A stretch of 64,000 nucleotides of DNA from Amoebidium appalachense (Eukaryota; Ichthyosporea), in NCBI GenBank assembly GCA_963693365.1, contig CAVNZM010000014.1, positions 5,270,001-5,334,000 of the forward strand, in the 5' to 3' direction. The notes under the pieces are model-generated. The model searched no databases and had not been told where the DNA came from. It saw only the letters and a list, made by a program, of their open reading frames with translations. The position numbers were made by a program, and so were the translations under genes. Shown here piece by piece: positions 50,477 to 61,371 of this stretch. Numbering within the stretch: the stretch's first letter is position 1; each line of letters begins with the position of its first letter.

Positions 50477-50690
50477 TGCACACACACGATGGCACACACA
50501 CAAAAGGAGACTTGGCTGGGATACATGATGCATACAAACATGAAAAACACTCATTACCAAGTGTAAAACAGGCAACTATAATTGGTAAATGACGTGGGCC
50601 TGATTATCTGGTCTCTGCCGGACTGGTGGCGGACATATCATTACTACGTATACGCATGAGTCAGCACGAGTCGTGCTGTCACAATTCAAA

Positions 50691-50913
50691 ATGGGTTTAA
50701 AATTCGTGCATAGGCCACTAGATTTGAATAATGTGTGGGTGTTGGTTTCGGCCGGGGAAAAGGGTTTCCAAACCAGGACTGTCTTATTTAGTGAAATACC
50801 GTACAATATCGTTGGCCTCGCCACATTCCGCTCTACCTTCCTCCAGTGCTGAGGCGGGAATTCACATATTCAACAACGTATATACATGGACAGATACAGT
50901 GGAAGAACAGTGA
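50691..50913 (+). CDS. short gene or exon candidate, unrecognised
   Basis: ATG 50691 opens a 53-codon frame (MGLKFVHRPLDLNNVWVLVS, AGEKGFQTRTVLFSEIPYNI, VGLATFRSTFLQC) to TGA 50850-50852. Its second half overlaps an acceptor CTTCCTCCAG at 50846, after which another frame reads AEAGIHIFNNVYTWTDTVEE Q to TGA 50911-50913. Splicing from CC|GTACAA (50800) to 50847 keeps frame, but the intron would be only 46 bp, far shorter than others here. Both pieces look protein-like. Low G/C tract content supports a genuine unique locus. Confidence 0.35.
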
Positions 50914-50973
50914 GAGGGGTGGGGTGCGGTAGGATGTGGTGTTGTGAAGATGTCTGTGGGTCTGTGCGTGTGT

Positions 50974-51004
<31 letters not shown>

Positions 51005-51315
51005 GGGGGGGGTTACTTTGCCTCGTACCCGTACAAAAATACTCTTTTTTATTTTTCAAAAAGCAGGTTTTGACGTTTTTGCCCTTTCCCTTTGCAATGT
51101 ATACACCGAAAGGACGTACAGTTCATTCGATAAAAAGAAAAGGCATTCTGATCCAGAGATCATCACGAGTGCAGTCAACCATCTTTGTTTTCTAACTTTT
51201 AATTTGTTTTATGAACTTCGGTTTCAGTGATCGATTTTTTCTTTGTTGCTTTCTTATTCTTTTTCCTTTTTTATCTTCTTTTCTTTGTGGAGGGGGTGCT
51301 GGAAGGGGAGGGTGT

Positions 51316-51346
<31 letters not shown>

Positions 51347-51426
51347 GGGGGGGAAGGGGGCCTGGCTTCATGATGGCATTTTTTTGTCATCAAAGCCAAT
51401 AAGAAAAAACCGATAGAGATCTGCAG

Positions 51427-51476
<50 letters not shown>

Positions 51477-51502
51477 AAAAAAAAAAAGAAAAAAAAAAGG
51501 GC

Positions 51503-51735
51503 ATCCCACAATCAATTTCTGGCCGGGCGGCCATTGCTACAGCCATATTTGGTGCAACTGATATCTAGGTGACCACACTCCCAACATGCATTCAAGGATC
51601 CTCAGAAATAACGAGGGGGTTTGCATTCAGGCAGTTCTGACCTGCCTTGTGCTCAGGGTACTGTTGTGCACGTGCACAGTACCATCACTGATTGAAGCAC
51701 ATTTGGGTCACCCAAAGTGTGCTGCTGAAACATAA
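51503..51735 (+). repeat. copy of inverted-repeat element family R4
   Basis: CCCACAATCAATTTCTGGCC...CCATTGCTACAGCC, TGACCACACTCCCAACATGCATT, GTGCACAGTACCATCACTGATTGAAGCACA...GGTCACCCAAAGTGTGCTGCTGAAACAT matches the core and right arm of 53333-53685. It follows a poly-C/poly-A run. Confidence 0.5.
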
Positions 51736-51959
51736 ATCAATTAGGCCTCTAAGGTGTTTGATAGTGATCTCAGTCCAGGAGTCTCTTCCGTTCATATATT
51801 TAAGTGATAACGAACTTTTACAGTGGCCATCGTGGCCCGTAGTAGTGCCCCTCTGCCCTTCAATCTCTGGCAGTCTCTCTCTCTCCCTCTCTTCTTTTTT
51901 TTTTCCGGTGGTGTAAATTGCAAATTGTTTGCTGAAGGAACCCGTGTCCCAGGGAGGAG

Positions 51960-52288
51960 AGGAGAGAGGAGCAGGGAAGGGAGAAAGGGTAAATGCTAAC
52001 GGTGACCGCCCAGGGTGGGGGGGGTGGGGAGGGTGGGGAGAGGGGGGGGAGGAGGGAAGGGGGGAGGTGCAGGGGGGAAGGGGGGGGGGGGGGGGGGGGG
52101 GGAGGGGGGGGGGGGAAGGTAGCGGCCACGCGCACGCACTTGTGTGTGTGTGTTTGTGTGTAAGTGTGTGTGTGTGTTGTTTGTGCGTGTGTGCGTGCGT
52201 GTGTGTGTGTGTGTGTGCGCGCGCGCGCACGCGTGCACGTGTGTGCGCGTGTGAGCAAGTGCGTTAGTTACACCTTCGCCTTTTTTTT

Positions 52289-52319
<31 letters not shown>

Positions 52320-52340
52320 GGAGCTTTGCTAGTGTTTAAC
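51960..52340. repeat. G-rich tract, TG/CG tract, T and G runs
   Basis: G-rich (51950-52117), TG with CGCGCG core (52141-52250), T run (52280-52298), G run (52299-52321). Confidence 0.8.
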
Positions 52341-52986
52341 TTGAGTGTTTCATCTTCCCTCTCCCTCCGCCCCCACCTCCCGCCTCCCTGAGGCTTGCGC
52401 CTGCGCCCCACTCCCAGCCAGCTACCCACCCATGTTCAAAAACAGGGGGATAAAAGCTTCATTTTGTGTTCAAGTAATTCCAGCCACCAGGCACCAAAGA
52501 AGTGATGGCTGGGAACAAGCAGAACATTTAAATTGCTCAGTGGTGTGCTCTGGGTATGGATATCACATATATTCAGGGGAAAAGACTATAATTTTGTATG
52601 CCCCCCCCCTTCCCCCCCCCCTCCCTCCCCTCTCCCCATGAAAAAAACTCACCCAACTGCCCTTTCATTTGCTTTACGAAATATGCCATATGGGATCATC
52701 TGTGCTGGCAAGCAGGTGTTCTGTGCATCCCCCTTTTGAATCTTAATTATTTTTTTCAGCTCCCTACCGAGATCTTGGAGGAAGGGGGGGGGGGGGGGGA
52801 GGGGGGGGGGGGGAGGAGGGCAGGGATATACAGTTTCGAGATCGGAGAACATCCCAGTACCCTTGAACCTCACTAATCCTATGTTACCTCAAAAATACGC
52901 TGGCATCCACCCCCCCCCCCCCCCCCCCCCTTCTCTCCCCCCCCCCCCCCCCTGGCCTTCCTCCTGCCTAGATCCCGCTCATTAAC

Positions 52987-53050
52987 CCAAAGAAACTTGC
53001 AGAGCAAACTTGCCCAAAGAAACTTGCAGAATCAAGTTTGCTCTGCAAGT
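52987..53050. repeat. small perfect hairpin with a nested direct repeat
   Basis: ACTTGCAGAGCAAACTTG (52995-53012) and its exact reverse complement (53033-53050) form an 18-bp perfect stem with a 20-base loop. CCCAAAGAAACTTGCAGA occurs twice (52987, 53013), once across the stem and once in the loop. Confidence 0.7.
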
Positions 53051-53332
53051 CTGCAACCCCCCCCCCCCCCTCCCCCCCCCAACCCCGTACCCCACCCCCC
53101 TCCTCCACCCCCTTCCCCCCCCCTCTTCATGTCTCCAAGTGTCTTCTTTTGCCACCCAAACCATTTTCGTTTCCAGGTTTCAGGTACATACACAAGCCGT
53201 TAGGCATAGGGGCACAATTCGAACTTGCACAAGTCTTGGATTTGATTCTTGTGTTACCAGAATGAGCAGGCACGTGGGAGCCGTTTTGCAGCCTCAATCA
53301 AGCAAATATGTAATTTAGAAGGATAAATGAGC

Positions 53333-53685
53333 ATCATGATGTTTCAGCAACACAGGTACTTTGGGCGACCTAATTGTGCTTGATGGAACTGTGCACGTGT
53401 ACAACAGCAGCCTGAGCACTAGGGCAGAGCTATTGTGAATGCAGGTTTCCTCGTTGCTCCCACAATCAAACACTGGGCATGCGGCAGCTATAGCTGCAGC
53501 CATAGTTTGGATAACTGGGATCTGGGCGACCACACATCCAACATGAATGCCAAAATCTTCAGAAGTAATGTGATGTGCATTCAGAACAGGTCCGCCCTAG
53601 TGTTCAGGTTACTATTGTATAAGTGCACAGAACCACCAAGCACACTTAGGTCGCAAAAAGCACGTTGCTGAAATATAATGAAACT
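53333..53685. mobile_element. inverted-repeat (fold-back/MITE) element R4, most complete copy
   Basis: Left arm 53333-53443 pairs with right arm 53579-53683 (ATTTCAGCAAC, GCGACCTAA.TGTGCTTG, CTGTGCAC, CACTAGGGC, TGAATGCA are shared), roughly 80 percent identical by eye. The 135-bp core contains TCCCACAATCAAA and CACACATCCAACATGAATGC. Partial relatives lie at 44285 and 51503. No coding capacity. Confidence 0.6.
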
Positions 53686-54075
53686 ATCTTACAGGGCCCG
53701 TGTGCAATAGCGATATCTATTTCCAAGCCTTATCTTGTTTGTGCATACATTGAAATGATTAAAGTAATTATAGACTACTAGCACGAAACCCGCGGCCATT
53801 ATGGTGGTGCCCTTCTGACATTCAACTTCTTTGTAGCCATGTTTCTTTGGTTTTGCTGCCGTAAGATGTAAACATTGCCATGTGAAGGACATCGGTGCGC
53901 GGGTAGAGAGAGGAGCACCGAGCAGAGAGCTCGAGTCGCAGCGACGCGGGGCAAGAGGGGGTGGGAGACAGACATGTTGGGGGCGGCGGGGGCGGCGGGG
54001 GGAGGAGGGGGGGCATGGGGGGGGGGGGGGGTGTTCAAACTTGGGAGGGAGAGAGTGTTTAGGAAAGAGGGGGTG

Positions 54076-54076
<1 letters not shown>

Positions 54077-54168
<92 letters not shown>

Positions 54169-54244
54169 TGTGTCTGTGTGTGTGTGTGTGTGTGTGCGCG
54201 CGTATGTGTGCGTGTGTGTGCGCGCGCGTGTGTGTGTGTGTGTG

Positions 54245-54281
<37 letters not shown>

Positions 54282-54291
54282 GTAGGACATG
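54077..54291. repeat. (TG)n array with CG variants
   Basis: Pure TG to 54163, then TG with CGCGCG interruptions. Followed by TATA/GATA repeats (54296-54370) and GA/G tracts. Confidence 0.9.
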
Positions 54292-54538
54292 GTAAGTATA
54301 TATATAGATATATCTTGAGATATATATATATAAAGAGAGAGGTAGAGATATATATATAGAGAGATAGACTGATAGAGCGACAGACACACACACACACACC
54401 AATAGTGAGAGGGGGGAAGAGAGAAAGAGAGAGAGGCCCTGGGGGTTTGAGAGAGAGGGGGGGGGGGGGGAGAGGGGGAAAGAGAGGGGGGGGGGGGAAG
54501 AGAGGGGGGGGGGAGGGGGGGGAGCGAGAGGAGAAGAA

Positions 54539-54581
<43 letters not shown>

Positions 54582-54694
54582 GGGGGGGGGGGGGAAGAGA
54601 GAGTAGTGTGTGTGTGTGTGTGTGTGTGCGTGTCTGGGTGAGTGGGTTGGTGTATTTGTGTGTAACACGGTGACTCGTGCGCTTGTTTATCACG

Positions 54695-54798
<104 letters not shown>

Positions 54799-54799
54799 T

Positions 54800-55002
54800 T
54801 CTGTGCAAAAACCATGATAATGTTTGATAAGTTATGCTCCCTTTTTTACTTTTTCACTCACCGTCCAATCTGATGATGACCTTTTTAAGTGTTCAATTTT
54901 TCCACAAGTTCCACTCTCGTTAGGCTGGTGCAGGAGCGTCACCTAGTGGCGATTATTCGTCGACCATCAATAGTATCCAATCCCAAAATCCAAGCAACAA
55001 AT

Positions 55003-55037
<35 letters not shown>

Positions 55038-55408
55038 GACCACGGCACCTACCGTAGCCATATATGGAAACTCGAAAAAACCGTTTTTACGAAAGGGTGC
55101 CCCTACGTAAATCTTGTCGTTTGGGCAGCCCGTGGCCGTTCCCACATTTTGCAGTCAGCTGTGCTTTACTAAGGTACAAATCTGCATGCCTCAAAGTATC
55201 CTTATCCGAGGAGGGTTGCTCCTTATTATATGCTTAAGAAATCTGATTTGGGCTCAATCTAAACACTATCACAACCACCACCACCGGTGGTGACCGCCAA
55301 ACCATTCACCCATGGCCACCTGGGGGCCGGGATATGCAATGGGCATGCAGTAGTTATGAATCATGGCATCTGCGGGTGGCATTTGTTTGGTGCTTCCCCC
55401 GAGTTTAT

Positions 55409-55448
<40 letters not shown>

Positions 55449-56038
55449 CCCCTCCCCATCTCCCCCAAACCGTGGGCCTTCCCTCCCCCCCCCCCCCCCC
55501 CCCCTCCCCCTCCCCTCTGCCCCTTTCCTCCCCTCCTCCAGCTCTCCCTCTCCCCTCGGGGCCCTACTGCCAGGTGGCTACCCATCCACCCAGTATAATC
55601 CATTTTTGATGCATATAAAACCACGGGAGGCATGCTAAGCTGTGTCTTCAAGCCACTTCAACCACCAAAGTAGTAAGGAGCCAGTAACTCTTTTTGAAGT
55701 TTTCAGTGTTCTGCAAGTGGGTAAATACACGTTAGAAGATAAAAAAGCATGAATCAAGTTGAGCCCCTAAGTAGTTGCAATATTGCCAACTCTTCCCCCC
55801 TCCCCTCCCCCCCCTCCCCCCCTCCCCCCCTCCCCCCCCCCCCCCCTCTTTCCCCCCTCCCTCCCCCCCCCCCCCCCTCCACCGCCGCGCAATTTAGGTC
55901 ATCTGTGCTGCCAGTCAACCCTTTTTATGCCCCCTCCCCCCCTCCCCCCCTCCTCCCCTCCCTTCCTTTTTCCTCACTAATTTGTTTTTCCCCAATGCTT
56001 TCGGGGTCCAGAGGGAGGTGGGGGGGAGGGGGGGAAAG

Positions 56039-56070
<32 letters not shown>

Positions 56071-56169
56071 GGGGGGGGGGGGGGGGAGGGGGGGAGGGGG
56101 GGGGGGAGGGGGGGGGGATGTAACTTTTAATCTTCTGCATTATTATGATGACCTTTTACCTAGTTTTAG
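54800..56169. other. mostly gene-free; possible upstream exons of gene Z
   Basis: T run (55010-55036), TG (55411-55447), C tracts (55485-55515, 55795-55880), G tracts (56070-56117). A frame at 55287-55409 (VTAKPFTHGHLGAGICNGHA, VVMNHGICGWHLFGASPEFM) before a TG tract looks weakly coding but has no acceptor. Confidence 0.3.
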
Positions 56170-56631
56170 GTTAGTGCCATACAGAGATGCTGACCTGTTC
56201 ACATTCAGCTTTCACGTTCCTCTGGTGATCGATATATCTGGAGTGGGGGTTTCACAACAGTCACACACAGACAGGTGCAATGAAATAACCGGAAGAGGGG
56301 TGGGGTGGCACTGCGGTGGGGTGGTGTGGTGTGAAGGTGCACGCGCGCACACACGCGCACGCGCGCGCGCGCATGTGTGTCAAGAAAAATTTCCACGGGT
56401 TTGTCTGCCTCAAGGTTAAAACAATCGTCCTGGTGCAGCATTAGCCTCCTAAGGTGGGGAGGTGGGGGGGGGGGGGGGGGGGAGGGGGGGGAGGGCGAGG
56501 GAGGGGGGGCGGGGGGGGGGAGAGGGGGGATGGGACTGTTTTGATAGCACCACATACCGTCCAAGCGTCAACTCCAGTTGCACTTAGAGGAGTATAAAAT
56601 CATGCCTTACAACGGAGCAAAAGCTAAGTGA
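56170..56631 (+). CDS. gene Z: 3' exons of a small spliced gene, unrecognised
   Basis: Three exons chain in phase 0: 56170-56242 (acceptor TACCTAGTTTTAG, LVPYRDADLFTFSFHVPLVI then DISG, donor GTGGGG), 56385-56414 (KNFHGFVCLK, donor GTTAAA) and 56578-56631 (acceptor CAACTCCAG, LHLEEYKIMPYNGAKAK, TGA 56629-56631). The joined text reads as one continuous protein, FHVPLVIDISG|KNFHGFVCLK|LHLEEYKIMPY..., which supports the chain. Upstream exons are not found. Introns are G-rich and include an alternating CG tract (56340-56373). Confidence 0.45.
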
Positions 56632-57066
56632 TGGTTTAATTTGCCTGCAGAATCGGAAAGGGAGTACAGATAGAGACATTGGTCGGATGTATTCAGGCCG
56701 TGGTTTATCCTTTATTTTCGCTTCTAAAGGCCTAAACCTTTGGGTGATCATGAAAAAAAAAGGGAAGCATACACCATTACGATACATTGAACAACAACAA
56801 TCACTTCAGCTCTCAGGGGTCAAAAAATAAAATAAAACAATCACGAGTTTAAAAAACAACAACAACAACAACAAAAAAAAAACTCTTTAAATGGTTAAGA
56901 AAATACGCTTTTCAGTCGCAACACGGAGGACTATGTTACAAAAACAAAAAAAAATCAATTTAAAAAACATCTCATGTGATATCGTGGAAAAAATCCATCT
57001 GTTCATCAAACACGCTGATATGTACATTTGTAACCATATTTGGAAACTTCGACAAAAACTCCCTGA
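56632..57066. other. gene-free AT-rich stretch
   Basis: AAC repeat (56855-56873). A minus-strand frame (56584-56787) and a plus-strand frame from ATG 56891 to 57223 exist, but the latter runs through an inverted-repeat element, so it is not called as a gene. Confidence 0.3.
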
Positions 57067-57226
57067 ACTTAAAGGGGGTTTTTCTTTTGGGCATCCGGAT
57101 CGGGTCAGACCCGGATGGGATACATGCAATATGATTGGCTTGGTGCACATCACACAGCATTTGGCCCAACCCGAGGATCAAAAAAAGATGACAATAGTTC
57201 GGCATAAAAGAAACCCCCTTTAAACT
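57067..57226. mobile_element. 160-bp MITE-like inverted-repeat element
   Basis: The ends AACTTAAAGGGGGTTTTTCTTTT and AAAAGAAACCCCCTTTAAA are inverted repeats of about 20 bp. A nested imperfect palindrome ATCCGGATCGGGTCAGACCCGGAT lies inside. No coding capacity. Confidence 0.45.
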
Positions 57227-57607
57227 GGGACACCTGCAATAGAATAGTACTGTATAAGCATTGAATACGATCGCCACCGATAAAGATAATCACAACAATA
57301 TAACTACATTGCCTGCAGTTCCTGTTGGTAATGTATGAAGGCAATATCTGTATGGAGTTCAGCTGCATTTGCACCATTCTGGCCGTGTCCGTTTCTCATT
57401 GAAACGTGTACAAACAGGCAAACACATAATTACAGCGCAATTGGAGTAGTTACAAGAATAAATCGGAAAAAAGTGCTTTGAACAACATATAAAACAGTTT
57501 TTAGCCTGAAAACAAATTAAGAAAAAGTACGATCCAATCCTGTATATACCAATTTTTTGTGGCCCACCTATCCGGGAAGCTCACAAATACCCTTGTTTCC
57601 GACCGTT

Positions 57608-57841
57608 TCAATCAACATTAACACGAAATTCTGGCTCCTTGGGCTTTACAGGTACGGGGTTGCAGTCCCTCTTGTGTGCGGGCCAATGCTTCTTCTGGCA
57701 TTCTCTGTCGCAATAGCGCACCGCCTCACACCCACTGCAATACTTCAGCCGCACCCCGTCCCCTCTCCCCTTGCCGCACCACCCACATACTCGCCCATCC
57801 CGCCTGCCCTCCACATGTACACGACTTTCTGCCGCGGGCAT
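57608..57841 (-). CDS. 77-residue MYND zinc-finger protein
   Basis: Minus-strand ATG at 57841 (context GAAAATGCC) to TGA 57610-57608. Residues 19-60 form a complete MYND zinc finger: Cys19-x2-Cys22, Cys35-x2-Cys38, Cys44-x3-Cys48, His52, His56 and Cys60, with the family signature YCDRECQKKHWPAHKRDC. MYND fingers bind two zinc ions and dock short proline-rich peptides. They occur in SMYD methyltransferases, DEAF/RACK7-type co-repressors, and as short stand-alone proteins in protists and fungi. Here the finger is nearly the whole protein, with short basic and proline-containing ends. Either this is a complete small protein or, less likely, the first ATG is internal to a larger gene whose upstream exons I cannot see. 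Confidence 0.85.
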   Translation of the reverse strand: MPAAESRVHVEGRRDGRVCGWCGKGRGDGVRLKYCSGCEAVRYCDRECQKKHWPAHKRDCNPVPVKPKEPEFRVNVD

Positions 57842-58749
57842 TTTCTTCTCGCTCGCTGCTTGTACGGCCTGTGGGTAGGTGCGGTTATGAATTGACCGAC
57901 TGTAATGGCTTAGCGGCTAGGTGTGAGAGATAGAGAGGCAGGCAGGGAGAGGGAGGGAGCGCGGAGAGACGGAGGAAGGTGTGGAGGGGGGAAGAAGGGA
58001 GTTGAGGTACGAAGGGCGGGTGGGATGAAGGGGGAGAGAGAATGAGAGAGATAACTGCGTAAAGAGGAGGGGGGGGGGGGGAGGGGGGAGGGGGAGGAAA
58101 GAGACTTACGGGGGAGAAAATTGGAGGAGGGGAAAGGGGTGGGTGAGGGCAGAGACATGGGGTTTAAGGATGCGGGAGGGAGACTATGAGGAAAGGGGGG
58201 GGATGGGGGGGGGGGGGGAGGGAGGGGGAGGGAGGAAGGGAGGGATTGAAACGGGAAAAGGAGAGCGGGGGGAGGGAGAAGAAGACGGGGAGGGAGAGTG
58301 GGAGATTAAGGAGAGAGAAAGAGGGGAAGACCGGGAGTGCCGGGGAGGGGAAGGGCATTAGGAGGGAGGTCTGAGGAGAGAGGAGAAAAAAGAGAAATGG
58401 GCGAGGTAAGGGGGAGGGAGAGGAGAGGGGGAAGGGGGGAGGTGGAGGATGAGGGGGAGGGGAAGGGACAGGGACAGGGAGATGGGGGGAGGGAGGAAGG
58501 GAGGGAAGGAGGAAGCGAGGGACGGGGGGGGGGGGGGGGGGGGGGGGGGGGGAGAAAGGAGGGATAGGGAGGAAAGAGGGGGGGGGGGGGGGGGGGGGGA
58601 GGGGGGAGGCGGAGAAGGGAAAGGAGGCAGAGGGGGAGGACAAAGAAGGAGAGAATGCGAGATCCTCCAGGGAGAGTGAGGGGAGGAGGGGGAGAGGGGG
58701 GGGGGGGGGGGGATTTGGTGGGAGATGGAGTGAGGGTGAGATAGAGAGA

Positions 58750-58785
<36 letters not shown>

Positions 58786-58979
58786 GGGGGGTGAGTGATG
58801 AAAGATTCAGGACCTTGAAGTGTATTGAGAAGGAGTGTCGCCTGGGGGCGAAGGGGGGGGGGGGGGGGGGGGATGGATGGAAGAAAGAACGCAAAGAAGA
58901 GTGGTGAGGAGAAGGGGGTGGAAAATGGAAGAGGGGGTCAAGGAGAATGTAAATGGAGGGCAGGCAAGAACAGAGTTGA
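57842..58979. other. purine-rich G/A tracts upstream of the MYND gene
   Basis: Almost continuous G/A-rich sequence on the plus strand (57920-58960), with poly-G at 58526-58552, 58580-58600 and 58755-58784. It reads as C/T-rich on the minus strand, the coding strand of both neighbours. No exon is supported. Confidence 0.6.
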
Positions 58980-59345
58980 TTAGTGGAATAAGAGCAGACA
59001 GGTGGCAAGTGAGAGTTTGAGTATTTGGATCAAGGGATAAAGAACCATATGTTGGTATTTAGAAATGAAGAGAGCTCGATTCAAATCTCTGTCTGCAATT
59101 CGTGTCGTGTTGTCAGTCTGATGTCTTTGCAACGCCATATTGATATCAAAGTTCATAATTGGTTGCCTGTATGTGGTGCTACCTCCGTTTATAGAAACTG
59201 CGTAAATACCATCTATAGGAGTCCAAAGTAATGCTGACATGAAGATTCCGAGAATCGTTACACACCCAAAAGCAGCGGTGAAGGGAGAAGACTTGAATAA
59301 ACCGGCTTTTCCTTTTTTCATAAAAAAACATCTCTTGCTCAACAT
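58980..59345 (-). CDS. 121-residue membrane protein candidate with two hydrophobic segments
   Basis: Minus-strand ATG (59345-59343) to TAA (58982-58980), uninterrupted. A basic N-terminus (KRCFFMKKGKAGLFK) is followed by a hydrophobic helix at about residues 21-41 (PFTAAFGCVTILGIFMSALL), a polar middle rich in Asp/Asn/Arg, and a second hydrophobic segment at the C-terminus (about 101-120, VLYPLIQILKLSLATCLLLF). This looks like a small two-pass or hairpin membrane protein with the N-terminus inside. I recognise no family. It is flanked by low-complexity DNA, and the frame differs clearly from the microsatellite frames around it. It could also be an exon, but no splice sites are needed. Confidence 0.5.
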   Translation of the reverse strand: MLSKRCFFMKKGKAGLFKSSPFTAAFGCVTILGIFMSALLWTPIDGIYAVSINGGSTTYRQPIMNFDINMALQRHQTDNTTRIADRDLNRALFISKYQHMVLYPLIQILKLSLATCLLLFH

Positions 59346-59460
59346 CTATGCATCACATCAGATGAACACATGAACTGGTGTAGAAGAAAAATTTGGGCAA
59401 AAAGGTTGAAACAGCAGCTCAACCATCGCCTTGGAAAAGGCGTACAGATTCAGAGCAAGA

Positions 59461-59769
<309 letters not shown>

Positions 59770-60105
59770 GGGTTGGGTGGGGGGGATGGGGGGCAGGAGG
59801 GGGTAAACAAGTACCTTCTCCCTGTTAGCCAGCCACTGTGAAATGATGCCACCATGTTCCTTTTGAGCAACCAGGGTGTAAGTGGGTGGGTGGGTGGGTG
59901 GGTGGGTGTGTGTGGGTGTGTGTTGTGTGTGGTGTGAGTTGTATGTGTTGTGTGTGTGTGTGTGTGGATGGGTAGGTGCGGATGTGTGGGTGTGTGGGGT
60001 TTGCTTTGTGTGTGTTTATGTGCATGTTGTTTTTTTGGGTTTGTTTGTGTGTGTGTGTGTGTAACATGTGTGCCCTGTGTTTGTCTGTCGGTGCCACCGT
60101 TTAGT

Positions 60106-60310
<205 letters not shown>

Positions 60311-60319
60311 TATCATCAC

Positions 60320-60929
60320 CCATATATGATGTGTGCTCCTGTATGTGTGTATACTTGTGTGTGTGATGCTGAGCTGCGTAGCAACGTGTATTTATACACA
60401 GTAATCTGTATGGGGGAGGGTATGCATCCATGTGTGTGCTTGAAGTTTTGCGCTTCCCAACCCACCCCCCCCCTCCCCCCCCACCACCTCTTCCCCCTCC
60501 CCCTCCTCAAGCCCATTCATTCATCCACATTTGTTTATAGCATTCATCCTATAGTCCGTATTTTCTGTCGTGTTTGCTAATATGGAACAAATATTTGATT
60601 GTCTAAAGGGGGCTACGGGGGATTAGCCGAGGTGGGGGGGAGGGGGGGGGGGGTTGAGGGGGGGGGGGGGAGGGGGGGGGGGAGGGGAGGGAAGGGGGGA
60701 GGATCGAGCGTACCCCCCCCCCCCCCTCCCCACCCCACCCCATCCCTCAATACATCAAATCGGTCGATGACGAGTGAAAGTTTTAGGCATGTTCAGGAAT
60801 TTTGGATCAAATGAACGCGTGTACGAGTATGAAGGGAAACAATATTTCTGTGGAACAGAAACAAGGATGTGCAGATGAAGGCATTATTCGTTCTTTTGTG
60901 TCACTTGTGCACTATACTTTCATGGGTGG

Positions 60930-60965
<36 letters not shown>

Positions 60966-61316
60966 GACATAACACTCAAAAAAGAGAAAAACCATGAACC
61001 CTATTGTTATGAGGGTATTACTAGTATAAGGGCATTGTAGAAGACAGTGTGAATGGCGTTAGGGGAAAGAGGCGTGGGGTAGGGTTGTGGAGCATTTGCT
61101 TTGCAGAGCAAAAATATTGAAGACATGGGGGCTAGTTGGTTTAACACACATGTCGCGCTATTCTGTCTCAGCAAGTGGGGAGTGCCGTTCCTCTACACCC
61201 ACTCACCCACACATCCACCCACCCGCACCCACATGTACACACACCACACACCGAGACATCCATACACACACCCACACCACCCCGACCCCCCCCCCCCCCC
61301 CCCCCCCGCGCCGCCG

Positions 61317-61366
<50 letters not shown>

Positions 61367-61371
61367 AACAC
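60320..61371. other. gene-free stretch
   Basis: G and C tracts (60630-60728), poly-G (60931-60963), CA-rich (61200-61375) including poly-C (61287-61307) in front of the gene W stop. No exon is supported. Confidence 0.4.
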
